Origin: Streptomyces antibioticus
GTDB lineage: Bacteria; Actinomycetota; Actinomycetes; Streptomycetales; Streptomycetaceae
Reading direction: 5' to 3'
DNA length: 64,000 bases
Assembly (NCBI RefSeq): GCF_001514065.1
Contig: NZ_KQ948424.1
Coordinates: 186,001 to 250,000 of the forward strand
In this document: positions 28,127 through 36,304 of the stretch, piece after piece
Position numbering within the stretch: position 1 is the stretch's first letter
Layout: each line of letters starts with the position of its first letter
Position numbers and translations under genes: made by a program
The notes under the pieces: model-generated
Seen by the model: only the letters and a program-made list of their open reading frames with translations
Databases searched by the model: none
Told to the model about the DNA's origin: nothing

Positions 28127-29443
28127 ATGGCTTTGAACCCCTCAGAAACCGCCCTCTGGCCCGCCCCCCACGCAAGCGGAGCCGTCGACGCAACGGTCCA
28201 CGTCCCGGGGTCCAAGTCCGTCACCAACCGCGCCCTGGTCCTCGCGGCCCTCGCCTCGGAGCCCGGCTGGCTGCGCCGCCCCCTCCGCTCCCGCGACACC
28301 CTCCTCATGGCCTCCGCGCTCCGCGAGATGGGCGTAGGCATCGAAGAAGGCGTCGGCCCCGACGGCACCGGCGAGACCTGGCGCGTACTCCCCGCCGGCC
28401 TCCGCGGCCCCGCCACGGTGAACGTCGGCAACGCCGGCACCGTCATGCGCTTCCTGCCCCCCGTCGCCGCCCTCGCCGACGGCCCGGTCCGTTTCGACGG
28501 CGACCCCCGGTCGTACGAGCGCCCCCTGAACGGCGTCATCGACGCCCTCCGCGCCCTCGGCGCCCGGATCGACGACGACGGCCGTGGCGCGCTGCCGCTG
28601 ACGGTCCACGGCGGAGGCGCGCTGGACGGCGGCCCGGTGGAGATCGACGCGTCGAGCTCGTCCCAGTTCGTGAGCGCGCTGCTGCTCTCCGGCCCGCGCT
28701 TCAACCAGGGCGTCGAGGTCCGCCACATCGGCGCCAGCCTGCCCTCCCTCCCCCACATCCGTATGACCGTCGACATGCTGCGCGCGGTCGGCGCCCAGGT
28801 CGACACCCCGGAGTCGGGCGGCGAGCCGAACGTCTGGCGGGTGACGCCGGGCGCGCTGCTCGGCCGCGATCTGACCATCGAGCCGGACCTCTCCAACGCC
28901 CAGCCGTTCCTGGCGGCGGCCCTGGTGACCGGCGGCAAGGTCGTCATCCCGGACTGGCCGGCCCGTACCACGCAGCCCGGTGACAAGCTGCGGGAGATCT
29001 TCACCGAGATGGGCGGTTCCTGTGAACTCACCGAGTACGGGCTGGTGTTCACCGGCTCGGGTGCGATCCACGGCATCGACGTCGACCTGAGCGAGGTCGG
29101 CGAGCTGACCCCGGGCATCGCGGCGGTCGCCGCCCTCGCCGACTCCCCCTCGACCCTGCGCGGCGTGGCCCACCTCCGCCTGCACGAGACGGACCGGCTG
29201 GCCGCGCTCACCAAGGAGATCAACGAACTCGGCGGTGACGTCACCGAGACCGCCGACGGCCTCCACATCCGCCCGCGCGCCCTGCACGGCGGCATCTTCC
29301 ACACCTACGAGGACCACCGCATGGCGACGGCCGGCGCGATCATCGGCCTCGCGGTCGAGGGCGTCCAGATCGAGAACGTGGCGACGACGGCCAAGACGCT
29401 GCCGGACTTCCCGGAGTTGTGGACCGGGATGCTCGGGGCATAG
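28127..29443 (+). CDS. aroA: 3-phosphoshikimate 1-carboxyvinyltransferase (EPSP synthase)
   Basis: AroA transfers enolpyruvate from PEP to shikimate-3-phosphate in aromatic amino acid synthesis. The 438-residue, two-domain protein has the substrate loop [11 protein letters not shown] near 28, the PEP-binding region [10 protein letters not shown] near 103, DASSSSQF, and [10 protein letters not shown] with EDHRMA in the C-terminal half. The ATG at 28127 fits the family N-terminus. rsgA follows after 11 bp, so the genes are likely co-transcribed. Confidence 0.95.
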   Translation: MALNPSETALWPAPHASGAVDATVHVPGSKSVTNRALVLAALASEPGWLRRPLRSRDTLLMASALREMGVGIEEGVGPDGTGETWRVLPAGLRGPATVNVGNAGTVMRFLPPVAALADGPVRFDGDPRSYERPLNGVIDALRALGARIDDDGRGALPLTVHGGGALDGGPVEIDASSSSQFVSALLLSGPRFNQGVEVRHIGASLPSLPHIRMTVDMLRAVGAQVDTPESGGEPNVWRVTPGALLGRDLTIEPDLSNAQPFLAAALVTGGKVVIPDWPARTTQPGDKLREIFTEMGGSCELTEYGLVFTGSGAIHGIDVDLSEVGELTPGIAAVAALADSPSTLRGVAHLRLHETDRLAALTKEINELGGDVTETADGLHIRPRALHGGIFHTYEDHRMATAGAIIGLAVEGVQIENVATTAKTLPDFPELWTGMLGA

Positions 29444-29454
29444 GGACCACCGCC

Positions 29455-30465
29455 ATGCGCCGCTACGGCAAGCACACCGACGAGGACGACATCCGCTCCC
29501 GCCCCAACCGCAAGGGCAACCGGCCGCGTACGAACATCCGCCCCAAGCACGAGGACGCGGCCGAGGGCATGGTCCTCACCGTCGACCGGGGCCGGCTGAC
29601 CTGTCTGGTCGAGGACCGGATCGTGATGGCGATGAAGGCCCGCGAGCTGGGTCGCAAGGCCGCGATCGTCGGTGACCGGGTCGCCATCGTCGGTGATCTC
29701 TCCGGTCAGAAGGACACCCTGGCCCGGATCGTGCGCATCGAGCCGCGCAGCTCGGTGCTGCGCCGCACGGCGGACGACGACGACCCGTACGAGCGGGTGG
29801 TCGTCGCCAACGCCGACCAGCTGGCCATCGTCACCGCCCTCGCCGACCCCGAGCCGCGCCCGCGGCTCATCGACCGCTGCCTGGTCGCGGCGTACGACGG
29901 CGGCCTGGAACCGCTCCTGGTCCTGACGAAGTCGGACCTCGCCCCGCCCGACAAGCTCCTGGAGCTGTACGGCGACCTCGACATCCCCTACGTCGTCACC
30001 AGCCGCGAGGAGCTGGAGAACGGCGACGCGGCGGACCGGGTGCGCGAGCAGCTCGACGGCAAGATCACGGCGTTCGTCGGCCACTCCGGCGTCGGCAAGA
30101 CGACCCTGGTGAACGCGCTGGTGCCGGTGGAGCGGCGGCGCCTGACCGGTCATGTGAACGCGGTGACCGGCCGCGGCCGGCACACCACGACCTCGGCGCT
30201 GGCGCTGCCCCTGGACGGCGACGACGGCTGGGTGATCGACACTCCGGGCGTCCGGTCGTTCGGCCTGCACCACGTGGACCCGTCCCGGGTGATCCACGCG
30301 TTCCCGGACCTGGAACCGGGAACCGAGGGCTGCCCGCGCGCGTGCAGTCACGACGAACCGGACTGCGCGCTCGACCAGTGGGTGGCGGACGGCCACGCGG
30401 ACCCCGCCCGCCTCTACTCACTGCGCCGGCTGCTGGCCACGCGTGAGCGCAAGGAAGGCGACTGA
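29455..30465 (+). CDS. rsgA: Ribosome small subunit-dependent GTPase RsgA
   Basis: RsgA is a circularly permuted GTPase that checks late 30S maturation. The order is diagnostic: an OB-fold N-terminal domain (about 35-100), then TKSD (G4, 158-161), GHSGVGKTT (G1, 209-217) and DTPG (G3, 262-265). A C-terminal zinc knuckle follows (C293, C297, H299, C304). The ATG at 29455 is preferred over 29419 because the latter runs back into the aroA end. Confidence 0.93.
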   Translation: MRRYGKHTDEDDIRSRPNRKGNRPRTNIRPKHEDAAEGMVLTVDRGRLTCLVEDRIVMAMKARELGRKAAIVGDRVAIVGDLSGQKDTLARIVRIEPRSSVLRRTADDDDPYERVVVANADQLAIVTALADPEPRPRLIDRCLVAAYDGGLEPLLVLTKSDLAPPDKLLELYGDLDIPYVVTSREELENGDAADRVREQLDGKITAFVGHSGVGKTTLVNALVPVERRRLTGHVNAVTGRGRHTTTSALALPLDGDDGWVIDTPGVRSFGLHHVDPSRVIHAFPDLEPGTEGCPRACSHDEPDCALDQWVADGHADPARLYSLRRLLATRERKEGD

Positions 30466-30550
30466 CCTCCGCGTTGTTTGTGAGTCCACGAGTCCGGTAA
30501 GTGCATAATCGCACCGAGCCGGACCGGCCGGACCTACGGGAGGACAGCAC

Positions 30551-30874
30551 ATGGCGTGGCTGCTGGTGGTGGTGGCCGGGTTGCTCGAGACCGGATTCGC
30601 CGTGTGTCTGAAACTCTCCCACGGCTTCACCCGGCTCTGGCCCACGGTCGCGTTCTGCATCTTCGCCCTCGGCAGCTTCGGTCTGCTGACGCTCTCACTG
30701 AGGAAGCTCGACGTGGGACCGGCGTACGCGGTGTGGACGGGCATCGGCGCGGCGGGCACCGCCATCTACGGCATGATCTTCCTCGGCGACCTGGTCTCGA
30801 CCCTGAAGCTCGTCTCGATCAGCTTCGTCATCGTGGGCGTGATCGGCCTCCAGCTGTCGGGCTCGGCGCACTGA
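30551..30874 (+). CDS. SMR-family small multidrug/guanidinium exporter
   Basis: This 107-residue, four-helix protein carries the membrane-embedded Glu (LLETGFAVCLKLSHGFTR, near E14) and the GPAYAVWTGIGAAGTA motif. The LKLSHGFTRLWPT context points to the SugE/Gdx guanidinium-exporter branch rather than EmrE. GGGAGG lies 8 nt before the ATG. The last 29 nt lie within a 184-bp tandem duplication. No guanidine riboswitch could be recognised upstream. Confidence 0.9.
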   Translation: MAWLLVVVAGLLETGFAVCLKLSHGFTRLWPTVAFCIFALGSFGLLTLSLRKLDVGPAYAVWTGIGAAGTAIYGMIFLGDLVSTLKLVSISFVIVGVIGLQLSGSAH

Positions 30875-31212
30875 TCACCGCTGTTCAGACCGGCTGCCGG
30901 TGCAGCGCGGCGCGCACCAGGTCGGTGACGCCGCCCTCCCCCGGCGGAGCCGACACGCAGGAGATCGCGAGCCGTACGGCGAGTTCGCAGGAACGGGCCA
31001 GCTCGGCGGTGTCCGGCTTGGCCGTACCTGCCTCCAGCTGTCGGGCTCGGCGCACTGATCACCGCTGTTCAGACCGGCTGCCGGTGCAGCGCGGCGCGCA
31101 CCAGGTCGGTGACGCCGCCCTCCCCCGGCGGGGCCGACACGCAGGAGATCGCGAGCCGTACGGCGAGTTCGCAGGAACGGGCCAGCTCGGCGGTGTCCGG
31201 CTTGGCCGTACC
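30846..31212. repeat. 184-bp tandem duplication across the SMR-TetR junction
   Basis: 30846-31028 and 31030-31212 are identical over 183 bp except for one A/G difference (30948 versus 31132). Each unit contains the end of the SMR gene and the last 48 codons or so of the TetR gene. As a result 30885-31028 is a detached TetR 3' copy and 31031-31058 a detached SMR tail. Both genes stay intact. Confidence 0.95.
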
Positions 31213-31677
31213 GGGTCCGCCCAGCACCGCCACGGCACGGTCGCGCACGAGCGCCACGAAGTCGCCGGGCGATGGCAGCGGGCCGTCGGCCCGGCGCTGT
31301 GCCGGTACCGCGGAGGAGGACGGGACCGCGGTCAGCGTCGGCGTGGGCAGCCGCTCGCTCCAGCAGCCGGTGAGCATGGCCCGTACGAGCGCGTTCTCGC
31401 GGGCCGTGGCGGCCGTCCACTCGGCGGTGGCGGTCAGCCGCTCACGGGGGTCGGTGTGGGTGGCGAGGGCGCGTTCGACGCCGGCGAGGTAGCCGTCGGC
31501 CTCCCTTCTGACGAGGGCGCGGGCCAGGCCTTCCTTGCTCCCGAACTCGTTGTACAGCGTCTGCCGGGACACTCCGGCCGCCGCGGCGACGTCCACCATC
31601 CGCACGGCGGACCACGGCCGGCGCACCAGCGCCGTGTAAGCGGCGTCCAGAAGGGATTCCCTCGCTGCAGGCATCAT
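31069..31677 (-). CDS. TetR-family transcriptional regulator
   Basis: This 202-residue protein has an N-terminal TetR helix-turn-helix (VDVAAAAGVSRQTLYNEFGSKEGLARAL, about 28-55) and a variable ligand domain. It is convergent with the SMR exporter, a common regulator-pump pairing, so it may control that gene, though this is unproven. Its last 144 bp and stop codon belong to the second unit of the tandem duplication. Confidence 0.87.
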   Translation of the reverse strand: MMPAARESLLDAAYTALVRRPWSAVRMVDVAAAAGVSRQTLYNEFGSKEGLARALVRREADGYLAGVERALATHTDPRERLTATAEWTAATARENALVRAMLTGCWSERLPTPTLTAVPSSSAVPAQRRADGPLPSPGDFVALVRDRAVAVLGGPGTAKPDTAELARSCELAVRLAISCVSAPPGEGGVTDLVRAALHRQPV

Positions 31678-31707
31678 CGCCTCCTAGGGGCGAGCGGCTC
31701 TGCGCCC

Positions 31708-31736
31708 AGATTTGACGCGCGTGAAGGCACTGTCAA
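31708..31736 (-). promoter_or_regulatory. Candidate promoter of the TetR gene
   Basis: On the minus strand TTGACA (31731-31736) and AAATCT (31708-31713) are 17 bp apart, a housekeeping-type promoter about 30 bp before the TetR start. TTGAC also occurs on the plus strand at 31712-31716, making a widely spaced inverted repeat. Confidence 0.5.
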
Positions 31737-31843
31737 GGGTTCGCGGACGCGCCCGGGGGCGCGCACGCGGTGAATGCCTGCCTGGCTGTCCACACTCCGG
31801 CCCCTGTAGCCCCGTACCACCCCCGGCAGATACCGTTCGTCGC

Positions 31844-32644
31844 ATGCCGGACTACCTCGACGACCTCCGCTTCGCCCATGTCCTCGCCGACGCGGCCGAC
31901 GCAGCCACCATGGGCCGCTTCAAGGCCCTCGACCTCAAGGTCGAGACGAAGCCGGACATGACCCCGGTGAGCGAGGCGGACAAGGCCGCGGAGGACTTGA
32001 TCCGCACCCAGTTGCAGCGCGCCCGTCCGCGCGACGCGATCCTGGGCGAGGAGTACGGCGTCCAGGGCACCGGCCCTCGCCGCTGGGTCGTGGACCCGAT
32101 CGACGGCACCAAGAACTACGTCCGCGGCGTCCCCGTCTGGGCCACGCTGATCTCCCTGATGGAGGCGGGCGAAGGCGGCTTCCAGCCGGTCGTCGGCGTG
32201 GTCTCCGCCCCCGCGCTGGGCCGCCGCTGGTGGGCCGCGAAGGGCCACGGCGCCTTCACCGGCCGCAGTCTCTCCTCGGCCTCCCGGCTGCACGTCTCCC
32301 AGGTCGGCAAGCTCTCCGACGCGTCCTTCGCGTACTCCTCGCTGAGCGGCTGGGAGGACCAGGGCCGGCTGGACGGCTTCCTGGACCTGACCCGAGAGGT
32401 GTGGCGCACGCGCGCGTACGGCGACTTCTGGCCCTACATGCTGGTCGCCGAGGGTGCCGTCGACATCTGCGCCGAGCCCGAGCTCTCCCTGTGGGACATG
32501 GCCGCCAACGCGATCATCGTCACCGAGGCCGGCGGCAGCTTCACCGGCCTGGACGGCCGCCCGGGCCCGCACAGCGGCAACGCGGCCGCGTCGAACGGGC
32601 TGCTCCACGACGAGCTGCTGGGTTATCTGAACGAGCGGTACTGA
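31844..32644 (+). CDS. hisN: Histidinol-phosphatase, inositol monophosphatase family
   Basis: This 266-residue protein belongs to the IMPase superfamily. The metal-binding motifs are visible: GEEYG near 68, DPIDGTKNY near 86 and [16 protein letters not shown] near 210. In actinomycetes this orthologue is HisN, which dephosphorylates histidinol phosphate. Inositol phosphatase activity is the alternative. The ATG at 31844 (MPDYLDDL) is chosen over the upstream GC-rich extension. Confidence 0.88.
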   Translation: MPDYLDDLRFAHVLADAADAATMGRFKALDLKVETKPDMTPVSEADKAAEDLIRTQLQRARPRDAILGEEYGVQGTGPRRWVVDPIDGTKNYVRGVPVWATLISLMEAGEGGFQPVVGVVSAPALGRRWWAAKGHGAFTGRSLSSASRLHVSQVGKLSDASFAYSSLSGWEDQGRLDGFLDLTREVWRTRAYGDFWPYMLVAEGAVDICAEPELSLWDMAANAIIVTEAGGSFTGLDGRPGPHSGNAAASNGLLHDELLGYLNERY

Positions 32645-32816
32645 TCGTTCCCCACCGCCGCAGCGAAAAGCGCAGATGAGCGCGCACGCCCTCAATTGGC
32701 CGCGCGCGCCCCCTTGTTGACCCGCGCTTTACCTGCGACTCTGAGAGCACCCTCATTTGTGAACTTGTGAACCACTGAACAATCCCGGTGGTTCCCCAGG
32801 AGGTGACTCCGCACCC

Positions 32817-33215
32817 ATGCTCGTCCGAGACGCCATGAGCACCGTCGTCCTCACCATCGGCCCCACCCACACCCTGCGCCAGGCAGCCGCCCTGATGTCC
32901 GCCCGCCGCGTCGGCGCGGCGGTGGTCCTCGACCCCGACGGCACCGGCATCGGCATCCTCACCGAACGGGACGTCCTCAACGCCGTGGGCCTGGGCCAGA
33001 ATCCGGACACCGAGCCCACCCACGCCCACACCACCACCGACGTCGTCTTCGCGACGCCGTCCTGGACCCTGGAGGAGGCGGCGCGGGCGATGGCCCACGG
33101 CGGCTTCCGCCACCTCATCGTCCTGGACCGGGACGAGCCCGTCGGCATCGTCTCGGTGCGCGACATCATCCGCTGCTGGGCACCGGCACGACAGCAGATG
33201 ACCCTGTCCCACTGA
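32817..33215 (+). CDS. CBS-domain pair protein
   Basis: This 132-residue protein consists of two CBS motifs (about 1-60 and 70-125; typical ends GIGILTERDVLNAV and PVGIVSVRDIIRC). Such stand-alone Bateman modules sense adenine nucleotides and regulate partner proteins. The partner here is unknown. AGGAGG lies upstream at a long 13-nt spacing. Confidence 0.85.
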   Translation: MLVRDAMSTVVLTIGPTHTLRQAAALMSARRVGAAVVLDPDGTGIGILTERDVLNAVGLGQNPDTEPTHAHTTTDVVFATPSWTLEEAARAMAHGGFRHLIVLDRDEPVGIVSVRDIIRCWAPARQQMTLSH

Positions 33216-33222
33216 GGCCAGA

Positions 33223-33237
33223 TTAGACGAAGTCTAA
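33223..33237. promoter_or_regulatory. Fur-family operator upstream of the Fur-like gene
   Basis: TTAGACGAAGTCTAA is a perfect 6-3-6 palindrome 48 bp before the Fur-like start codon. It has the form of the TTAGAC-N3-GTCTAA boxes bound by FurA/CatR-type regulators of Streptomyces, which suggests autoregulation. Confidence 0.75.
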
Positions 33238-33284
33238 AATCACACCCATTCGCGACCTGGTCCCCTTCTGTTAGGCTTTCGCGT

Positions 33285-33701
33285 ATGAGTGACCTTCTGG
33301 AACGGCTGCGCGGACGTGGATGGCGGATGACCGCGCAGCGGCGCGTCGTGGCCGAGGTCCTCGACGGCGAACACGTCCACCTGACGGCCGACGAGGTCCA
33401 CTCCCGGGCCGTCGCCAAGCTGCCCGAGATCTCCCGGGCCACCGTCTACAACACGCTGGGCGAGCTGGTCTCGCTCGGCGAGGTCCTCGAGGTCGCCACC
33501 GACAAGCGCGCCAAGCGCTACGACCCCAACGCGCACCGTCCGCACCATCACCTGGTCTGCGCCCAGTGCGGCGCGATCAAGGACGTCCACCCCAGCGGCA
33601 ACCCGCTGGCCGACCTCCCCGACTCCGAGCGCTTCGGCTTCAAGGTCTCGGACGTCGAGGTGACGTACCGCGGCATCTGCCCCAACTGCGCGGCGGCGTA
33701 A
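33285..33701 (+). CDS. Fur/PerR-family metalloregulator
   Basis: This 138-residue protein has a winged-helix DNA-binding half (recognition region PEISRATVYNTLGELV) and a metal half with HRPHHHLVCAQCG. The structural zinc site is C92, C95, C132 and C135. The His-rich site at 84-89 matches peroxide- or iron-sensing members. It corresponds in position to the little-studied S. coelicolor Fur paralogue SCO5206. A perfect operator lies in its promoter. Confidence 0.9.
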   Translation: MSDLLERLRGRGWRMTAQRRVVAEVLDGEHVHLTADEVHSRAVAKLPEISRATVYNTLGELVSLGEVLEVATDKRAKRYDPNAHRPHHHLVCAQCGAIKDVHPSGNPLADLPDSERFGFKVSDVEVTYRGICPNCAAA

Positions 33702-33714
33702 GCAAGCCCGTCCG

Positions 33715-33747
33715 AAGCCCCGGTGCCCGTGTGGCACCGGGGCTTTG
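33715..33747 (+). terminator. Terminator of the Fur-family gene
   Basis: A perfect 13-bp stem (AAGCCCCGGTGCC and complement) with a 5-nt loop lies 14 bp after the stop and is followed by TTGTGCT. Confidence 0.9.
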
Positions 33748-33806
33748 TGCTGCTCCTTGTGTGGGCGCGGAGTGGGGGTGTCGGAGTGCGGGTGTCGCAC
33801 GAAGAT

Positions 33807-34577
33807 ATGACGGTCCGTCAGATTCAGGAAACACCCGTGGGAGATCCGCACCCGGAACCCACCGCCGAGAACCGGCCCTCACCGCATCCGAAACTCCACG
33901 CCACCGCCCTCACCCGCGCCTTCGGCCGCCCACCGCGCACGGTCGACGCCCTCGGCCTGTTGCGCCCGACCACGGGCACCCTGGAGATCCGCACCGCCAC
34001 GCCCCGCCCGGCCGCCATGATCTTCCAGGACTACGGCATCTACGACTGGAAGACGGTCCGCGCCAACGTCCGCTTCGGCCTCGACGTCCAACGCGTCCCC
34101 CGCCGGGCGGCGAACGCCCGCGCCAACTCCTGGCCGGCCCGCCTGGGCCTGGCCGACTTCGCCGACGCCTACCCGGCCGCACTGTCGGGCGGCATGCGAC
34201 AGCGCGTGGCGATCGCCAGGGCACTGGCCATGGAGCCCGAACTCCTGCTGATGGACGAACCTCCCCCACTACGCTGAACGGGCGTGGGAGATGCCCCCAG
34301 CGGCGCTCGACGCCCAACTCCGCGTGATCCTCCAGGACGAGCTGCTGGAGCTGACCCAAGCCCTGCGCACGACCACCCTGTTCATCACGCACAGCCTGGA
34401 GGAGGCGATCGTCCTCGGCGACCGGGTCCTGGTCATGCCCGCCCGGGCCGCGTCATCGCCGAACACCGCCCGACGTTCCCCCGCCCCCGCACCGGCGACA
34501 TCCGCGACACCCCCGAATTCACGTCCCTGAAGAGCGCGTTGTGGGACCTGCTGCGCAAGGAGGCGGTACCGGCATGA
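33807..34577 (+). pseudogene. Broken ABC transporter ATPase, sulfonate/nitrate type (SsuB-like)
   Basis: The Q-loop region (MIFQDYGIYDWKTV), signature (LSGGMRQRVAIARAL), Walker B (LLLMDEP) and H-loop (FITHSLEEA) are recognisable. The Walker A P-loop is missing: RTVDAL runs straight into LLRPTTGTLEI. Right after MDEP a 40-bp GC palindrome breaks the frame, and a second frameshift follows near 34440. The end (TSLKSALWDLLRKEAVPA) matches normal family C-termini. The protein cannot be functional. Confidence 0.9.
34260..34299. repeat. Palindromic Streptomyces repeat inside the ABC ATPase pseudogene
   Basis: CCTCCCCCA, a 16-nt centre and TGGGAGATGCCCCCA replace the codons after Walker B MDEP. The ends match the element at 27158-27201. 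It shifts the reading frame and is one of the lesions that killed the gene. Confidence 0.7.
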
Positions 34578-35254
34578 CGACGCTCGCCCCCGACCGTGAG
34601 TCGGTACTCGTCCGCGCCCCAGGCCCGCGGGAACTCCATCCCGTACGAACCCACCGCCGCCGCAGGGCCGTGGAACTGTCCCTCGCTGCGGCCGTCCCCC
34701 TCGCCCTCGTCCTCCTGTGGCAACTGGCCGCGGACCAGGCCTGGATCGACGCCCGTGTCTACCCGGCCCCGTCCACGATCTTCGCGGACGGCTGGGACCG
34801 GGCCGCGGCGGGCGATCTGTGGCCGGACGTGTGGGCCACCCTGAAACGCGTCCTCGCCGGCTACGTGCTGGGCACCGCGGCGGGCTGTGCGCTGGGCCTC
34901 CTGATGGGCCCCCTCTCCCTGATCCGGGCGGCCCTCGAACCCCTCCTGGGACGCCCTGTACGTGGTCCCGAAACTCGCCCTGCTCCCGGTCTTCCTGAAC
35001 ATGTTCGGCCTCGGCGAGGGCCCGCAGGTGGCGCTGGTGGCGACGGCCGTCTTCTTCTTCGTGTGGATCTCGACGATGTCCGCGGTCATGGCGATCCCCT
35101 CCGGCCACCGCGACGCCGGACAGGTCTTCGGCGCCTCCCCTTGGCAGATGTTCCGCCATGTCCTGCTCCCCGCGTCGTGTGCGTGACCGTGCTCGGTGTC
35201 GTCATCTCCGAACTGGTGCGTGTGGTAGGCCGGTTGTCTCCCCGACCCGGGAAC
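34574..35254 (+). pseudogene. Broken ABC transporter permease, sulfonate/nitrate type (SsuC-like)
   Basis: The ATG at 34574 overlaps the ATPase remnant by 4 bp, the former operon coupling. The N-terminal half is intact (LSLAAAVPLALVLLWQLAA; RVLAGYVLGTAAGCALG). A frameshift near 34950 follows, then LYVVPKLALLPVFLNMFGLG to MFRHVLLPAS in another frame. An internal deletion joins LLPAS to VTVLGVVISELVRVVGRL, removing about two membrane segments. The 3' end runs into the binding-protein remnant without its own stop. Confidence 0.87.
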
Positions 35255-35898
35255 CGGCCCGCTGCCAGCAGGGCGCGCCGCCCGCACAGCCCCTCACCGA
35301 GCCGCGCAAGGTGACCATCGCGACGGGCACGCTGAGCGCGGAGTACGTGGAGCCGCTGCAAGTGGCCCTGGACAAGGGCGAGTTCGAAAGGGAGGGCCTG
35401 GACGTCACCCTCAAGGTCCTCCCCACGCCGAAGTGAGTCGCGGGGAACTTCTCACCCGACCCGGCGTCCAAGAGCGGCCTGTGGGTGCGCTTGAAGGACG
35501 GCGAGACCGCGGACAGCGTGTCGATGGCCGACCGCAGGCTCGGCACGATGATCGGCAAGGGTTCCGTCATCGCGTACCCCATGGAGAAGGCCCTGGAGCG
35601 GCACGGCGGCGCCCTCGACGAGCACCTACCAGCAGCTCGGCTCCGCCGACGTCCTCACCGCCCTCCAGAACGGCGGCGTCGACTCCGCCTGGCTCCTCGA
35701 CCCGGTGTGGCGCAAGGTCGACGACAAGCCGGACTACGCGTTCCTGGGCGGCAGCCGGCCGGTGAGCCGCTGGGCGGCCTGCTGTACGGCCGCAGCCTGC
35801 TCCAGGACGACGTGGACGCGGGGGTGGCGGTGCTGCGGGCGTACATCCGCACGGTGGACCGGTCCTTTTACGAAGAAGCGGTGGGCCACGCCCCGTGA
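35255..35898 (+). pseudogene. Broken ABC transporter substrate-binding protein (SsuA-like)
   Basis: The signal peptide is lost by the deletion that fuses this remnant to the permease. Recognisable pieces in at least three frames include RKVTIATGTLSAEYVEPLQV, the GKGSVIAYPMEKALERHGG segment, VDSAWLLDPVWRKV and the C-terminal RAYIRTVDRSFYEEAVG. Several hundred base pairs of the normal gene appear to be missing. It is the last part of a decayed three-gene operon. Confidence 0.85.
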
Positions 35899-35904
35899 CA
35901 TACA

Positions 35905-35940
35905 CCGAGGGCCGGAACCCTTTCGGATTCCGGCCCTCGG
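35905..35940. terminator. Terminator between the ABC remnant and the tRNA gene
   Basis: A perfect 13-bp stem (CCGAGGGCCGGAA and complement) with a 10-nt loop. It ends the minus-strand tRNA transcript and could also serve the plus-strand remnant. Confidence 0.85.
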
Positions 35941-35947
35941 CCTTCAG

Positions 35948-36021
35948 TAGCGGGGACAGGATTTGAACCTGCGACCTCTGGGTTATGAGCCCAGCGAGCT
36001 ACCGAGCTGCTCCACCCCGCG
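35948..36021 (-). tRNA. Initiator tRNA-fMet (CAU), copy 1
   Basis: The 74-nt cloverleaf has anticodon CAT in GGGCTCATAACCC. The three G-C pairs next to the anticodon loop and the unpaired first acceptor position (C1 opposite U72) are initiator hallmarks. The T-arm is GCAGGTTCAAATCCTGT. CCA is not encoded. It is identical to the copy at 38338-38411. Confidence 0.96.
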
Positions 36022-36090
36022 TCGATGAACTGAACACTACGTCAAGGACAAGACCAGAGGCAAATCAATACCCATGGACCCCCAGCTGCG

Positions 36091-36191
36091 GCATCCGCCC
36101 CTCCGCCATAGCTGCCGCTTCGCCCCTCCGCCGGAGCCGCCGCTTCCCCCCTCTGTCCCCGCTGCGGCTTCGCCCCTCCGCCGGAGCTGCG
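36091..36191 (+). repeat. Four tandem 25-bp GC-rich repeats
   Basis: Units begin at 36091, 36117, 36142 and 36167 and follow the pattern GCTTCGCCCCTCCGCCGGAG plus CTGCG. Units 2 and 4 are nearly identical; 1 and 3 are degenerate. They lie in the 283-bp gap between a tRNA gene and the Sel1/TPR gene. Confidence 0.8.
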
Positions 36192-36245
36192 GGCAGTCGT
36201 GCCGCTGGGGCGGCACGGGTGGGCGCAGCGGCACCCCGCACGCGC
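36186..36245 (+). repeat. Dispersed Streptomyces repeat (GCAGTCGTGCCGCTGGGGCG type)
   Basis: I recognise the stretch CTGCGGGCAGTCGTGCCGCT and the following GGGGCGGCACGGGTGGGCGC as a sequence found between genes in many Streptomyces genomes. It contains the short inverted repeat GTGCCGC/GCGGCAC. Its role is unknown. Nothing else is seen in the rest of this gap. Confidence 0.6.
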
Positions 36246-36304
36246 GGGCGAGCGACACGCCCCAACGGCACCCCCACCCAGCCGCACCCCAGCTCAGCGC
36301 CCCG

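Noticed and set aside
30466-30550. Guanidine riboswitch upstream of the SugE-like exporter
   Set aside because: I looked for ykkC, mini-ykkC and type III cores and saw none; the 85-bp gap has only a ribosome binding site and GC-rich sequence.
33723-35898. Functional ABC transporter operon
   Set aside because: Long open frames exist, but the P-loop, part of the permease and the signal peptide are missing and the frames do not continue.
36091-36191. CRISPR array
   Set aside because: The 25-bp units are contiguous and degenerate, with no unique spacers and no cas genes.
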